Shown: in pieces, positions 48,966 through 60,351 of the stretch
Layout: each line of letters begins with the position of its first letter
Numbering within the stretch: position 1 is the stretch's first letter
Assembly: GCA_029168955.1 (NCBI GenBank)
Contig: JAPDOI010001053.1
Location: 124,001 to 188,000, forward strand
DNA: 64,000 nt
From: Aplectana chamaeleonis
Lineage: Eukaryota > Nematoda > Chromadorea > Rhabditida > Cosmocercidae
Direction of reading: 5' to 3'
Made by a program: the position numbers and the translations under genes
The notes under the pieces: model-generated
Database searches by the model: none
What the model was told of the DNA's origin: nothing
Seen by the model: the letters and a program-made list of their open reading frames with translations, nothing else

Positions 48966-49025
48966 TTCAGTTGACCTGAAGAAGGGCTTAGGCCCGAAAC
49001 GTTGTCATAAAAACGTTTGACTGAA
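48966..49025 (+). ncRNA. Hammerhead-ribozyme-like motif (Penelope-type)
   Basis: Core CTGAAGA (48976-48982), stem II GGGC/GCCC (48984-48987, 48992-48995) closing loop TTAG, then GAAA (48996-48999). A helix III can form between ACGTT (48999-49003) and AACGT (49012-49016), and an outer helix between TTCAGT (48966-48971) and ACTGAA (49020-49025). The conserved core is complete. The order CTGANGA, GGCC-type stem, GAAAC is the signature of hammerheads in terminal repeats of Penelope-like elements. Base pairs next to the cleavage site are imperfect, so activity is uncertain. Confidence 0.6.
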
Positions 49026-49086
49026 GAGCTTCTGCTAACCATTATCAGAAATTTGTTAAATGAAAATTGAAAAGCATTTTGTAGAT

Positions 49087-49206
49087 TTGTGACAATCAGT
49101 ACCGCACGGTATTTGGCGTCTAGTCCACACAACCAGCGACAGCCACGTCGCTGATGTTCGCAATCAGACTAGATGCAAAATACCGTGCGGTACCGATTGC
49201 CACAAA
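49087..49206. mobile_element. 120-bp hairpin MITE
   Basis: GACAATCAGTACCGCACGGT and TTTGGCGTCTAGTC at left, GACTAGATGCAAAATACCG and GGTACCGATTGCC at right. A half copy (GGCAATCGGTACCGCACGGT) lies at 49297-49345. Confidence 0.85.
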
Positions 49207-49395
49207 GACATAAAATGCTTTACAACTTCCGTTTAAGAATTTGAGTCGGTCGGTCTGATATAGAAATGCAACTGATATCATCATTTCATGCCCTTGTGGC
49301 AATCGGTACCGCACGGTATTTGGGGTTTACTCGCAATCAGCGACATCTTCAAATTTGTGATAATGATTACTGATTTGGTGCTGACTTGCTAATTA

Positions 49396-49787
49396 AAGGC
49401 AAGGTCCGGTCAGATTCTGACACCACCGAAATTCCGGTTAGATAGACTGGGCTGGTCTAGCTAGACACCGTTCAAAAGTTTCACAAACTCTAAGTCCGTA
49501 TTTCTGGAGAAAACTGATTGAAAGTCAGGGACTGCGGTATTCACAGCATGATATACATGGCTGGAATGACCGATAATTACGCAGCACTTTTGAAAAATGC
49601 GTGGACAACGGCTAAAATATGGACGATGGCCACACTTTTCTGACTTTTCTGGATCATCGGCTCACGGAAGTGGCTTTAATAACTTGAAGAAGACCGGTTT
49701 TAACGCGTGTTCCTTCGGACTACCAGTACCATGAGCACAGATTCAGCGGAAAAACTCAGAATCGAAATTCTGCCCGGACCCTGCCTT
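49396..49787. mobile_element. MITE, AAGGCAG superfamily (type C)
   Basis: Ends AAGGCAAGGTCCGGTCAGAT and TGCCCGGACCCTGCCTT, TA flanks, reverse of 36412-36812. Confidence 0.9.
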
Positions 49788-49893
49788 TAAGAGTCAAGAC
49801 TTTACCCAGGGCATCCTTATGCATCAAACAAAGTTTTTAAGCTATTACACCGATGTGCTGGCTAGAAAAAAGTGCTCACATCAGCAGGAAATT

Positions 49894-50101
49894 GGTATGA
49901 AACTAGTCGGGCGGGGGGCACTTACGATTCAATTGAAGAATGACTGATACCGCCTTTAGAAATCGGAGTATTTACATGGAGTTTTATAAAAACAATTGAT
50001 CAAGCGCTATCAGGCGTCTGATATCAGCACGAATTTTCATTTCCATGGATGAGCCATTTCATTTTCTCGAGTGCTCCCCCCCCCCGACTAATTTCATGCC
50101 G
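49894..50101. mobile_element. MITE with poly-G/C tracts in its ends
   Basis: GGTATGAAACTAGTCGGGCG and GGGGGCACT at left, AGTGCTCCCCCC and CGACTAATTTCATGCC at right. The different tract lengths suggest slippage. Confidence 0.7.
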
Positions 50102-50162
50102 GGATTTTATGGGAGAATCACGGTAGTTTTTTGTTCCATCGATCGGTACAAGCGTATTTGTT

Positions 50163-50726
50163 TCAACTAGAGATCACCTGATCAAGAACGGGTTTTTGAG
50201 CAGCAGTTTCTGTTCTCTTAAATGGCTCCTGTGCTCCTTCTTTTTGAACATAACTGCAAAAAAGCGTTAAAGAACTCGCAATCCTGCAGCAAAAGTCTTC
50301 AAATAACTCACTTAGCTTTTGAAATTGATTGAGAGTTTGATACTTCCATGATTTCATTAAGACGTAGAACTTTGATTTTTTCAGGCGGATCTGAAAACTG
50401 CCAACTTTTTTTTCGAAGCTCCTCTGTTGCGCCCACTTTTGTCCTTCCACGACTTTGTGGAAGCATTCGTGGATCGCCACTCTGCTGGAATTCTCAGACT
50501 CACACAATTCTTTGCCATCAGGAGGACTCAAGGATTGGGTACTTTGCGATGGAGCTGTGAAGGGAAGTGGTGAGGGGCGGATATCCTTCGCCGGTTTCAC
50601 CATTGGATCTACAATGGCAGTCTTCGCACGCTTCACCTCTCCACGAGCGGGTTTCTCCTCTTCTTTCTTGGTACCCTTCAGCAAAGGCCTTGTATCTTCT
50701 CCTTTCGCCGCATCCTTCCGTTTCAT
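50163..50726 (-). CDS. Lysine-rich hypothetical protein, two exons
   Basis: ATG at 50726 directly follows TTTTTTAGATC, a good acceptor for trans- or cis-splicing. The start is basic (MKRKDAAKGEDTRPLLKG, KKEEEKPARGEVKRAK), which suggests a nuclear or cytosolic protein, then a Ser/Pro-rich segment. The frame is open to 50163 (187 codons) but a 90-bp intron 50254-50343 (GTATCA...TTTTGCAG) is in frame and would give 157 residues ending YVQKEGAQEP and TAAQKPVLDQVISS. No known domain recognised. Confidence 0.6.
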   Translation of the reverse strand: MKRKDAAKGEDTRPLLKGTKKEEEKPARGEVKRAKTAIVDPMVKPAKDIRPSPLPFTAPSQSTQSLSPPDGKELCESENSSRVAIHECFHKVVEGQKWAQQRSFEKKVGSFQIRLKKSKFYVLMKSWKYQTLNQFQKLSELFEDFCCRIASSLTLFCSYVQKEGAQEPFKRTETAAQKPVLDQVISS

Positions 50727-50969
50727 GATCTAAAAAATGAACCCTACTCTGGTTTCAACCCGCTTTTATACTTGTTTGCCCAATATCATTATCTTGGATA
50801 ACGGTAATCATTCCTCTCAGTATTCCTCGTTTCGCGTAGTTCATTTCAAGCAGTGTCTCCTCCAACCGGTCGCGCGTTCTGATGGTGAGTCACGAAGCAT
50901 CGAATTGCGTTCCCTTCGTTCCCGTTTCTTCCAGGGCCCGTAGCGAACCCCCCTGTTATTGGGAACTCA

Positions 50970-53836
50970 GCCTCAGATAAAAACAGCCCACTTCTCGCCG
51001 GCCAAGTCGGGCTAGTCGACTTCGCGCGGCTCCAATTTTGTGGGCGAGGCACAGCGCCCCACTTCCCGCGGAGAGAGAGGCTTACCCGTCTTCCCGCGGA
51101 GTGTCGGCGGGCAGTCGGCTATTCCTGGGGGTCATCGAACACTCACTCATCGATTCCCACATTGGAATCATCTTTGCACCACATACTAATGTGGAGCCAA
51201 TGAACAATTGCTGAGCAGAAAACGCTGTGTTGAGACTCTTTCCAGAACCCGCGCTGTAAGCGACGCTGGTCTTGGGCAGGTGAACCACTGTCCGTTAATG
51301 GCATCTGCGAATGGGTAGACTCCAAGGACCAGTGGATGTAGGAAGCTTACCCGTAGAAGCTCACTCCTTACTTGTCAAGAGCAGTTCAAGATGAAATTCC
51401 CAGGGGCGGATTTTTCAAATTTTGTTTCAACAGACCTTTACCTAGAGGGTGATTTTTAAATGTGCCGCAAACTGCTTTAGGATTGTCTTCTGTCAGTCAC
51501 CAGATTAGCCGTAAGGCGGTGGCAGAAGGGCCGCAGAGTGCTTGTTCACCGCGTACGGGCAGTCAACGAAACGGCGCTGCCGACTGCCCGCGACCGATCT
51601 ATTGGCCTTCCGCGGGAGGGGTTACGGGACGTCGGCTAGTGGTACCGCGGGAAGTGTGATGTCTCTATCTGAGGCGCTGACTCCGCGGCGCCAGCAGGTG
51701 CCTCACATCTAGGCTGTGAAATGTGATTGATTTTCTATCCTAAGGCACGCAGGCCGCCATAGATAGTGACAATGGAGGCAGCGATTTGCCAACGGTACGC
51801 GAGCCACCCATGGATGTGAGGCAGGCGCTGAGGTACTCAGATGAAAACAGCCCACTTCCCGCCGACCATGTCGGGCTAGTCGACTTCGCGCGGCCCCAAT
51901 TTTATGGGCGTGGCACAGCGCCCCACTGCCCGCGGAGAGAAAGGCTTTCCCATCTTCCAGCGGAGTGTCGGCGGGCAGTCGGCTATTCCTGGGGGCCACC
52001 GAACACTCATTCATGGATTCTCACTTTGATATCATCCTTGCACCACCCACTAGAGTGGAGCCAATGAACTATTGCTGAGCAGAGAACGCTGTGTTGAGAC
52101 TCTTTCTAAAACCCGCGCTGTGTGCGACGCTGGTCTTGGGCAGGTGAACCACTGTCAGTTAATGGCATCTGCGAGTTGGAAGACTGCAAGAGCCAGTGAC
52201 TGTAGGAAGCTTCCCCGTATAAGCTCACTCCTTACTTTTCAAGAGCAGTTCAAGATGAAATCCCCAGAAGCGGATTTTTGAAATTTTGTTTTAACAGACC
52301 TTTAAGGGTGATTTTTAAATGTGCCGCAAACTGCTTTAGGATTGTCTTCTGTCAGTCACCAGATTAGCCGTAAGGCGGTGGCAGAAGGGCCGCAGAGTGC
52401 TTGTTCACCGCGTACGGGCAGTCAACGAAACGGCGCTGCCGACTGCCCGCGACCGATCTATTGGCCTTCCGCGGGAGGGGTTACGGGACGTCGGCTAGTG
52501 GTACCGCGGGAAGTGTGATGTCTCTATCTGAGGCGCCGACTCCGCGGCGCCAGCAGGTGCCTCACATCTAGGCTGTGAAATGTGATTGGTATTCTATCCT
52601 AAGGCACGCAGGCCGCCATAGATAGTGACAATGGAGGCAGCGATTTGTCAACGGTACGCGAGCCACCCATGGATGTGAGGCAGGCGCTGAGGTACTCAGA
52701 TGAAAACAGCCCACTTCCCGCCGACCATGTCGGGCTAGTCGCCTTCGCGCGGCCCCAATTTTATGGGCGTGGCACAGCGCCCCACTGCCCGCGGAGAGAA
52801 AGGCTTTCCCATCTTCCAGCGGAGTGTCGGCGGGCAGTCGGCTATTCCTGGGGGCCACCGAACACTCATTCATGGATTCTCACTTTGATATCATCCTTGC
52901 ACCACCCACTAGAGTGGAGCCAATGAACTATTGCTGAGCAGAGAACGCTGTGTTGAGACTCTTTCTAAAACCCGCGCTGTGTGCGACGCTGGTCTTGGGC
53001 AGGTGAACCACTGTCAGTTAATGGCATCTGCGAGTTGGAAGACTGCAAGAGCCAGTGACTGTAGGAAGCTTCCCCGTAGAAGCTCAATCCCTACTTGTCG
53101 AGAGCAGTTCAAACTGAAGTTCCCACAAGGGAGTTTTTGAAATTTTCTTTTAACAGACTTTTACTTGAAGGGTGATTTTTAAATGTGCCGCAAACTGCTT
53201 TAGGATTGTCTTCTGTCCGTCACCAGATTAGCCGTAAGGCGGTGGCAAAAGGGCCGCAGAGTGCTTGTTCACCGCGTACGGGCAGTCAACGAAACGGCGC
53301 TGCCGACTGCCCGCGATCGACCTATGGCTCCGTCCATACGTGGCGAAAGCGTGCGATTACACAAAATCGATGGTCATCGCGGGCACACGATTCGCTAGCC
53401 GCTCACAGGCGCTCCTTAACGCGCGCCCTCGCCCGCTCGCTCTCGCGCGCTTGCGCCAGCACCACGAAGCAAGCAGCAAGTTTCAAGCTTACTGCTCCAT
53501 CACTAAAGCAGGTGGCATTAAACCTGTATCAAAACCACTCCCCTTGTTTTTCATAATCCCACCACGGGCGTTGGAAACCGTGGGAAATCATCAGCCGTTG
53601 CGACGATTTGAGCGATTGATCACCCGATCAAACCTTCTCAATCGAATCAACACGTGGCAGGGGTGTTTGCCTGTGTTAATTTGCAGGCAGCGTTGAGGAG
53701 AGTCGAGAGGCGCACAACAGCGGAAGCGCCCGCTCTCGCCACGTATGGACGCTGCCTATTGGCCTTCCGCGGGAGGGGTTACGGGACGTCGGCTAGTGGT
53801 ACCGCGGGAAGTGTGATGTCTCTATCTGAGTACATG
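50970..53836. repeat. ~860-bp tandem satellite, about 3.3 copies
   Basis: Copies 2 and 3 (about 51451-52309 and 52310-53172) are nearly identical with a period of 859 bp. Copy 1 is partial from 50970, copy 4 is interrupted at 53326. Markers repeated in each copy include GTGCCGCAAACTGCTTTAGG, CCTTCCGCGGGAGGGGTTAC and GGAGTGTCGGCGGGCAGTCG. Open frames in it (for example 65 and 93 codons) recur with the repeat and are not taken as genes. Confidence 0.92.
53326..53756. mobile_element. TIR element inserted in satellite copy 4, TAT target duplication
   Basis: Ends GGCTCCGTCCATACGTGGCG and CGCCACGTATGGACGCTGCC, with TAT at 53323-53325 and 53757-53759. The uninterrupted copies read CTATTGGCC at this point, so the empty site is known. 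GGC-starting ends with a 3-bp duplication suggest a PIF/Harbinger-type MITE. Its left end is repeated at 15139-15226. Confidence 0.82.
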
Positions 53837-54412
53837 ATGGCAAAGCGATGTGCGAGGCGGCGAGCGAAATAGCACTGATAATCACGAGAGTCATCCGCTG
53901 CCATCTCGGTCATGGGTTGAGTACGTCCGAGATGGTGACGGCGCCGGGGAGGCAACGCTCTCTTTTGACCGTGTCCATTGGGATATGACCACCCGCACTG
54001 AAATTGAGCCGAAGTTTGAGTATTGAACTACTGATTCAAAATTTTGTCAAGATAGCTGTGAAATGGGTAATGGAACAATAACCTCTACTTCAAAATGAAA
54101 TGTCTTAAGAGGGAAACTCTATGAAGCCTATCATCATTGAAAAACCGTGAAATGTTGATTCGGTCAATGGAAACATTGTTAGCCGCCTTCTTGGGTGGCA
54201 TTTAATCAATCGCGCCCATCAGCTATTTATTTTCGGCCGATCTGAACTGTTTCTCTTCTTCCGTGTATTATATTCTTGCTATTTTTGCGTTATTAAGTTG
54301 GTTTTTTTTTATGAAAATGCATGTCAGGTGTTTTGTATTCTGTGTTTTGTGAGCATATCCAGCGGGTTTCATTCTCGAATCTGCGAATTTATAAAAAAAG
54401 GGTTTCATAATT
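53837..54412. other. Unassigned sequence
   Basis: No gene or repeat recognised. Confidence 0.4.
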
Positions 54413-54540
54413 AGATCCCTTGCTGGGAGGGGCTTACACGCCCACTTTCCTGCCGCTGACCTATCAGAGGGGCAGCGAAGGTCGACGTGATAGGCCTACT
54501 GCGAGAAAATGGGCAGTTAGCCCCCTCCCAGCATGAGATC
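54413..54540. mobile_element. 128-bp hairpin MITE, AGATC duplication
   Basis: AGATC, then GCTGGGAGGGGCT at left; AGCCCCCTCCCAGC, then AGATC at right. Inner arms continue with CGCCCACTTTC / GAAAATGGGC. Confidence 0.75.
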
Positions 54541-55345
54541 TGAATCAGTACCAAAAGAGATTTTCCTGCAGTTCTACTTGGAACGCTGGCAATTGTTTTG
54601 AAACATTTTCTGCCTTACTGAGATTATTTCTGAATTACTAACGTTTTTTAGATAGTTGAAGGGAAAAAATGATCAGAGAAAGAAGCAGGTCAATACGTTT
54701 TCCGTTTACTGTTTTCTACACCTATGTTTCGTACAAATCAGACTTTTCCACAAACTTTTTCTTTCACGGAACCCGCTTTATATGCAAACAGAACGAGCTC
54801 ATTCACAGAATACGTGCAACTCCTCACATGCAATATATGTGAAAAATCAACTCGAGAACATCAAATCAGCGGGAATACGAAGGAATGATTGGAATAGTGA
54901 AGGCTAGCGAGAATGAGAAGGTAACGAGGACTACAAGAAAAACTCGAACAGAAGGGGATAAAATCCCGTCACGCTTTTTCTAAGACAATTAAAAAAAATC
55001 AAATTTCACAGATCAGAATGCTTCTATGAAAAGTAAATTTCATCTCTTCTTTTTTCCAACGAGAAAAACCATCGAACACAATTTTCTGTGAAAAAGTCCT
55101 TCTTATGTGCGAGCAGTAGAGTACCACTTCTATTGGAGTGGAATGATATTGAGGGAACAAAACGTTTGGTTACAGACAAATGCGTTTTTAAGCAGAATCG
55201 CGAGAATGTTTCCTTTACACCTTTTCGTTCGGGAATCCACTCATGGAGAAGTTCGTGATCTATGGAAAAGGTTGAAGAAAATATAAAATTAAACGAGTTT
55301 AGAGATGAGGAAGGCTGATTCACTTTCTGTAGTTTCCGAAATTAG

Positions 55346-55543
55346 GTTAAGAAGACAAGTGCGAATAATTTTACGTTTGCTAGCAAAGAAGTTGTAGTCG
55401 GAATTCAGGCATTGGGCGACGTGGAGATAGACTTTTTCAACGAAAATCAACGTTTGGAAAAGGTTTGTAAAAACCTCGAGCACTACGCCGCAGAAAAAAT
55501 GTTTGAAATGCACAAGGAGAACAATATAAAAGTATATGTATAG
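55346..55543 (+). CDS. Possible terminal exon of an unrecognised gene
   Basis: Open frame of 65 codons after GAAATTAG, with no ATG, and protein-like content: NNFTFASKEVVVGIQALG, DVEIDFFNENQRLEKV, HYAAEKMFEMHKENN, stop TAG. The upstream frame at 55030-55255 (VPLLLEWNDIEGTKRLV) is also open, but no donor in a matching phase links the two. The minus strand is open too, so this may be chance. Confidence 0.3.
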   Translation, partial: VKKTSANNFTFASKEVVVGIQALGDVEIDFFNENQRLEKVCKNLEHYAAEKMFEMHKENNIKVYV

Positions 55544-55992
55544 GACTTCGGAAGCTCAGCTCTTGTGAAAGTTCTGAAAATGTGTAATGAAGAGAATAGT
55601 CGCGCGTGATTCGTGATAGATTTGAGAAGGATGGAGTGGTCTGCAGGCCTACTTAAACGGTCAAATTTCAAAGGATTCTCTGTTTGTTCTACTACAATTC
55701 ATCACAGAGCACCGCTATCAATGTGAATGATGCCCTCGTCCACAAGGAGTGCATGGCCCAGTTACTGCGCGCGGTGATAACGCGCACAGTAGTTGTGGTT
55801 CGACACCATCGCAATCCAGATTTTTGCAAATAAGTTCGTGCTGTGTAGTAGGTCGCTCCGAGTTGGCAGCAGGGGTGGTGTGCGGCAAAGGAATTTCAAA
55901 TTTCGGCAAACGGCAACGGCAAACCCCAAAAATGACCGGCAAACGGCAAAACGGCAAAATCTGTTTTGTGTTCTAATACGCCAACATTTGCG
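55544..55992. other. Spacer with CGGCAAA simple repeats
   Basis: 55880-55960 holds repeated CGGCAAA/CGGCAAAA units. Otherwise nothing recognised. Confidence 0.55.
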
Positions 55993-56462
55993 AACAAGGG
56001 AGGATTACCAACTTCAGATGGAGTTTCGGGATACAATTGCAATATGTTCTAGGGGGAGGACAGTGTTTCGGTATCCCATGCTCAGAATCTGCTAAATACC
56101 TCAGGCAGTTCCTAAAAAGGTGAAAATCTGATCAATCAAGGCCAGAACGGTTCGGCCGAAGCGAGTCGAACGATTGAACTACCTTCAGGTGTGTTCAGAA
56201 TAGATGTAGAAAATTTGGGTGCATTGATTCTGTTTAGATTAGAAATTATGCATTGTTGCCCAAATTCTGATCTATTCTGAACATTCACCAAGGTAATTCA
56301 ATCGTTAAAACACTCACTTCGGCCGAGCCGCTCTGGCCTTGTTCAAATTTGGACTTTTTTTATTGACTGACTGAGGCATTTAGCAGATTTTGAGTGTGGG
56401 ATATAGAACATATTAAAACTGCGTCCCGAAACTCCATTTGATGTAGGCAAACCTTCCTTGTT
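55993..56462. mobile_element. Foldback element, ~210-bp arms
   Basis: AACAAGGGAGGATTACC, ATGGAGTTTCGGGATACA and GTTCAGAATAGATG at left match complements at right ending CAAACCTTCCTTGTT. The short centre is near 56240. Confidence 0.82.
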
Positions 56463-57099
56463 AGCCATGTCGTATTCCATGCAATATCTGCCAGTTACTA
56501 TGAGCCTGACGTTTCAATAGCCTTTACAGGAAGGAAAATCCTTTATATCAGAAGCTACTTGAAAGCCTCAGGTGATGAGGAGTCACTACCATGATCAACA
56601 AGGTTAAAAACTTCTCCATCGCCGGCGATAATTCTGTTAATTCCTCTCCATTCGGAGTTTCAGTTCAAATCAATGCTAGAGATTCAAAAGATGGGCGTCT
56701 TCTTGAGCAGTGAAAAGTGTGACAGGGCCACAAAGGATTTTCTGAAAGGGGCCTGCGGCCAGCGCGTCCCAGCCTAGACGATCCATGGAAGATCAGCAAA
56801 CCGCAAGCAAGCTTGGTTCGATGGGAGTGTGCGCCGACCCAAAGGCTGTGAACGATACTGGTACCACAATCAGGTGCGAATAGAAGGGTGAATACGCGAT
56901 GGTTGGTCGGGATTGATAGCGAAAGACAGTTCACACCACGATCAGCAGCGCGCGGTTTAGGTTATGACCGGAGCCACTCACAATTTTTTCTGTTAGTAGC
57001 AAGTAGTAGGCTCAAGAATTTCAGTTCCGCTCACTTCAAACAACGATTGAATGATTACCCTTGTGATGCTACAGGAATGGAGTGAGACCAGCCTAGTTG
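56463..57099. other. Unassigned sequence
   Basis: No gene or repeat recognised; open frames on both strands overlap and look like chance. Confidence 0.35.
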
Positions 57100-57713
57100 A
57101 ATGCAGTGCTCACGGTGAAAGCAGCCTTCGAATTCTCAAATCAAGAGCTCCGAGGGGCATGTTGGCTGAATGCACAGAATGAGGGGCGTATGGCTGGTAC
57201 ATGCGACGCGCGCGACGGAAGTCCGCTGCGCTCACTTCGTCTATGGAGCGCCGCGTGTAGTGCGGTAGCCAGCTTTACTGCTCTTCGGCTCTTTCCTTTG
57301 TGTGTATTCGGCCTACAAGCTAGCACGAGGCCAATTGCAGCAACAATGTCGGCTAGAAACAAGCAATAAATCTTTACATACGGTCCCAAAACTTGAATGT
57401 GGTTTACCCTCCCAACTTACCTCCCCTGTGGCTACCGAGGAAGTGGGTGGAGCGAGTAAACCACGTTGAAGTTTCGGGCCGTATATTTTTATTGGTTGCT
57501 CGTTTTGAGCCGGTTTCCCACACTGCTGTTGCATTGGGCCTCGAACCCTTCGATTTCTGGTGAAAAGTTGAATGCCGTTTTAATCTTTTTCTTCGAAGAT
57601 TTTTCTTTTTTTCACCTTTACACCATTTTCTAGCAAGCCCAGCTCTATCATTAAGTCAACCTTTCATTTCAGCTAATGATCTCGAAATCGAAGATTTCAT
57701 TGACCACTGCCTT
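57100..57713. mobile_element. Degenerate AAGGCAG-superfamily element
   Basis: Left end AATGCAGTGCTCACGGTGAA and right end TTGACCACTGCCTT are recognisable but worn. The interior contains an inverted pair around GGTCCCAAAACTTGAATGTG and CACGTTGAAGTTTCGGGCC. Confidence 0.5.
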
Positions 57714-59112
57714 CAATGACCGCTGTGAATATTGATCAATTTTCAAAAAGCCGGACAAAGTGTTTGCAGAATTGATAATTTTCCTGTCCCAATTATTACC
57801 ATCAGCCAACCGACCGACCATAAGTGGGCCTATATACACGAGTTCCCCACTGGTTCATATGTCTAAGTAAGGCTGCTTTTGCGCTACGGCTTTGATATGA
57901 CATGGTTTTGTAATCTTAGAACTTGAAGTAATCGGTATGCCTCTGAAAAAAGGTTTTTTGCGATTTTGGCATTCCTAAAGGGTTAAGAATTTGATGATTA
58001 AAAAAGAGGCATCTGGAGGCTCCTAAACAATTTAGAACTCGAACGAACTCCTCTGATTACCCAGTCGATGTGTTTTCATACTCGAACGCTAACGTCGGAC
58101 AGAGAACGAAATTTTCATGGGAATTCAAACACTTTTTTTATCGTAAACACTGCCTTTAAGCTCCTGCTTCGCAGCTCGCAAGACAACTTTCCTTTCTGTG
58201 CAGCTTGATCGATAGGTTAGTGACACCGTGGACCATATGTTTATTGTTGTGCATGCAATGTTATGGGTCTAACGAAGGTTTTAAGAAACCGAAAGCTAAC
58301 CAGTAAAAGGTTAATAAAAGGGCGTCTCTACAACAGAACATAGGAAGATCATTTAATGTTAGTGTTCAACTGATTCGCACTTCCCGGAATCTCAATCTGA
58401 GGTAAGATTAGCCCATACCTCACGGTCTTCCTCTCTTTAGGGAATGTCCTGTCTATTTTATGGTTCTACTGATTTGCACCTGACAGTGTCGACCCACCGT
58501 ATCATAAGCACCAGCCCGAATAAACTGGCGGCTAGTGGCAATATGCCTGGTTCGGCATTTCTCCTTCAGTTCCACCAGAAAGTCCAGCGATGTCGGTATT
58601 GTAATTCAGACATCACGACTGCAAAAGTCGTCCCAAAGAAACATTTATATTATGGATTATAGCGAAAAAAAGGCGTCTGGTCAACGAGAGATATTCTCGT
58701 CGCTTGTTAACCGTTTTAGTTTTGTTGTTCCTTTTTTACACATGAGTATTTCTCATAAATAAATCAAATCAATTTTCAGCTTGCTAATGGACGTCGTCAG
58801 CAGGTTTATTGGTGGACAAGAATCAAAACCATACTGCTAGCCTTCATATCTGAGGTTCGTTCGTTTTGTGGCATTGTTTAATTTTTGGGCTCTACACTAT
58901 ACGGGGGAGGGAGGCCTTCAATATTTATACATAGAAGTGAACAAAAACTATCAAAAGCTTGAGACCGCTATCAGTGTTGAAATTTTACGGCAAAAAAACT
59001 TTCATTGGTAACGTTATCAATCGGTCATCCATTTCAATCTTATTTTGAATCCTGTTTGCTTCCCCCCCCCCCACTTGACTAGAATAGCACCAATTCTCGT
59101 TCCAAAGCTTTT
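57714..59112. other. Unassigned; one solitary AAGGCAG-type right end
   Basis: TTATCGTAAACACTGCCTT ends near 58157 with no matching left end. A 72-codon plus ORF at 58444-58662 is unrecognised. Confidence 0.35.
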
Positions 59113-59281
59113 TAAACTCTGGGGAACCCATAGTGACCTGTGGATTTCGATTATCACCAACAGCGGATCAGTGAGCCCCGGTGAAACATAACTAGTTATA
59201 AGGAGGCTCCGACGAAAAAATCACCGCTCCGCGCTATGATAATCGAAAACAGGAGTTCACTTGAAATGAACCAGAGTCTAT
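59113..59281. repeat. 169-bp dispersed repeat H, copy 2
   Basis: ATAGTGACCTGTGGATTTCG to CTTGAAATGAACCAGAGTCT, same orientation as 40013-40181 but followed by ATGTGGC rather than a (TG)n tract. Confidence 0.85.
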
Positions 59282-59397
59282 GTGGCACAATGCCCTACTC
59301 TGATGAACTCGGGGGGTGAATAGGCTCCCAAACATCTTTGGATAGCACCGACAGCTGCTATCCATCCCCCAAAATGGGCGGAGTCGTACCCTCCTAA

Positions 59398-59945
59398 GGC
59401 CCCCGTCATAGTCGGTGGATCTACTGAGTCCCACCCGGTCGATACGCACCGAATTCGTGGGAAATGGGTGGAAAAAATCAACCCACTGAGTCCGACTGCG
59501 ACCGTCTGATGCCCACCGCAATCCCCCCGGTCGATACTGATATTTCTCATGCGTACAAGGGCGGGGCCAATGCACCGACTGAGTCCGACTGAGTCCCACC
59601 CGGTCGATATAGGTGTTTCTCACGTGATTTGGGCGCATTTTTTTCGGCCGACTGCGACCTGCCGAGTCCCGCCGCATCTCGACTCTCATCGTCTGCGCTC
59701 TGCCCCACCTGCTGCTGATACGGAAATCAGATTCAGACATGTTGAAAACAAGAAAAATCAGCCACCAAACACGTTCCGATTCACAGCTGAGGTGTTAATC
59801 GTCACTATCAATTGCGTGTTTCGCAGAGGAGCTGGTTGGTGCTGGGGGCAACCGGACTCAGTGGGACTCAGCAGGTTTTTCCACCCCGGACTCATCCGGA
59901 CTCAGTCGGACTCAGCAGGTTTTTCGACGAAGTCTGACCGCGGCC
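59398..59945. mobile_element. Harbinger-like MITE, TAA target duplication
   Basis: Ends GGCCCCCGTCATAGTCGG and GAAGTCTGACCGCGGCC, TAA at 59395-59397 and 59946-59948. Inverted relative to 27312-27900 and very similar throughout. The ORFs of 137-168 codons here are repeat artefacts. Confidence 0.88.
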
Positions 59946-60351
59946 TAAGATGCCCGTCGTGAGGGCGTGGGTTGATTTTGAACAGTACTTGGGGAATCAG
60001 AGGGTTTCTATCGTGGGGGTACTGGGGAGTAAAACCAGTGTCCCTCAGACCACCGTGGTGCTGTTCTCGGTTACGGGTACCGCTTTCTACCCTTCTACAG
60101 TACCCTTTGACCGCTGATCTTCTATGACTGCTAAATCACCTTTCTAATTGATTGAATTACAAGCCGCGAACACGAACAAAACAGTTCAGACTCAACTTGA
60201 TATATTGCTTCATCGATACAAAAGTTCGGTTTTGGTGAAATAACTTCATTCATTCACAGTAGCAAACACTGATATCAATAGCAACGAAAAATTACAGAAG
60301 TTCATGGCACAGTTTATAACATCATGAACAAAATGAAATTGGACACTCATG

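Noticed and set aside
51462..53140. Repeated 65-101 codon ORFs
   Set aside because: They recur with the 860-bp satellite period and overlap on both strands; no coding signature beyond the repeat.
59234..59962. Long ORFs on both strands
   Set aside because: They coincide with a TAA-flanked MITE and recur in its other copy at 27.3-27.9 kb.
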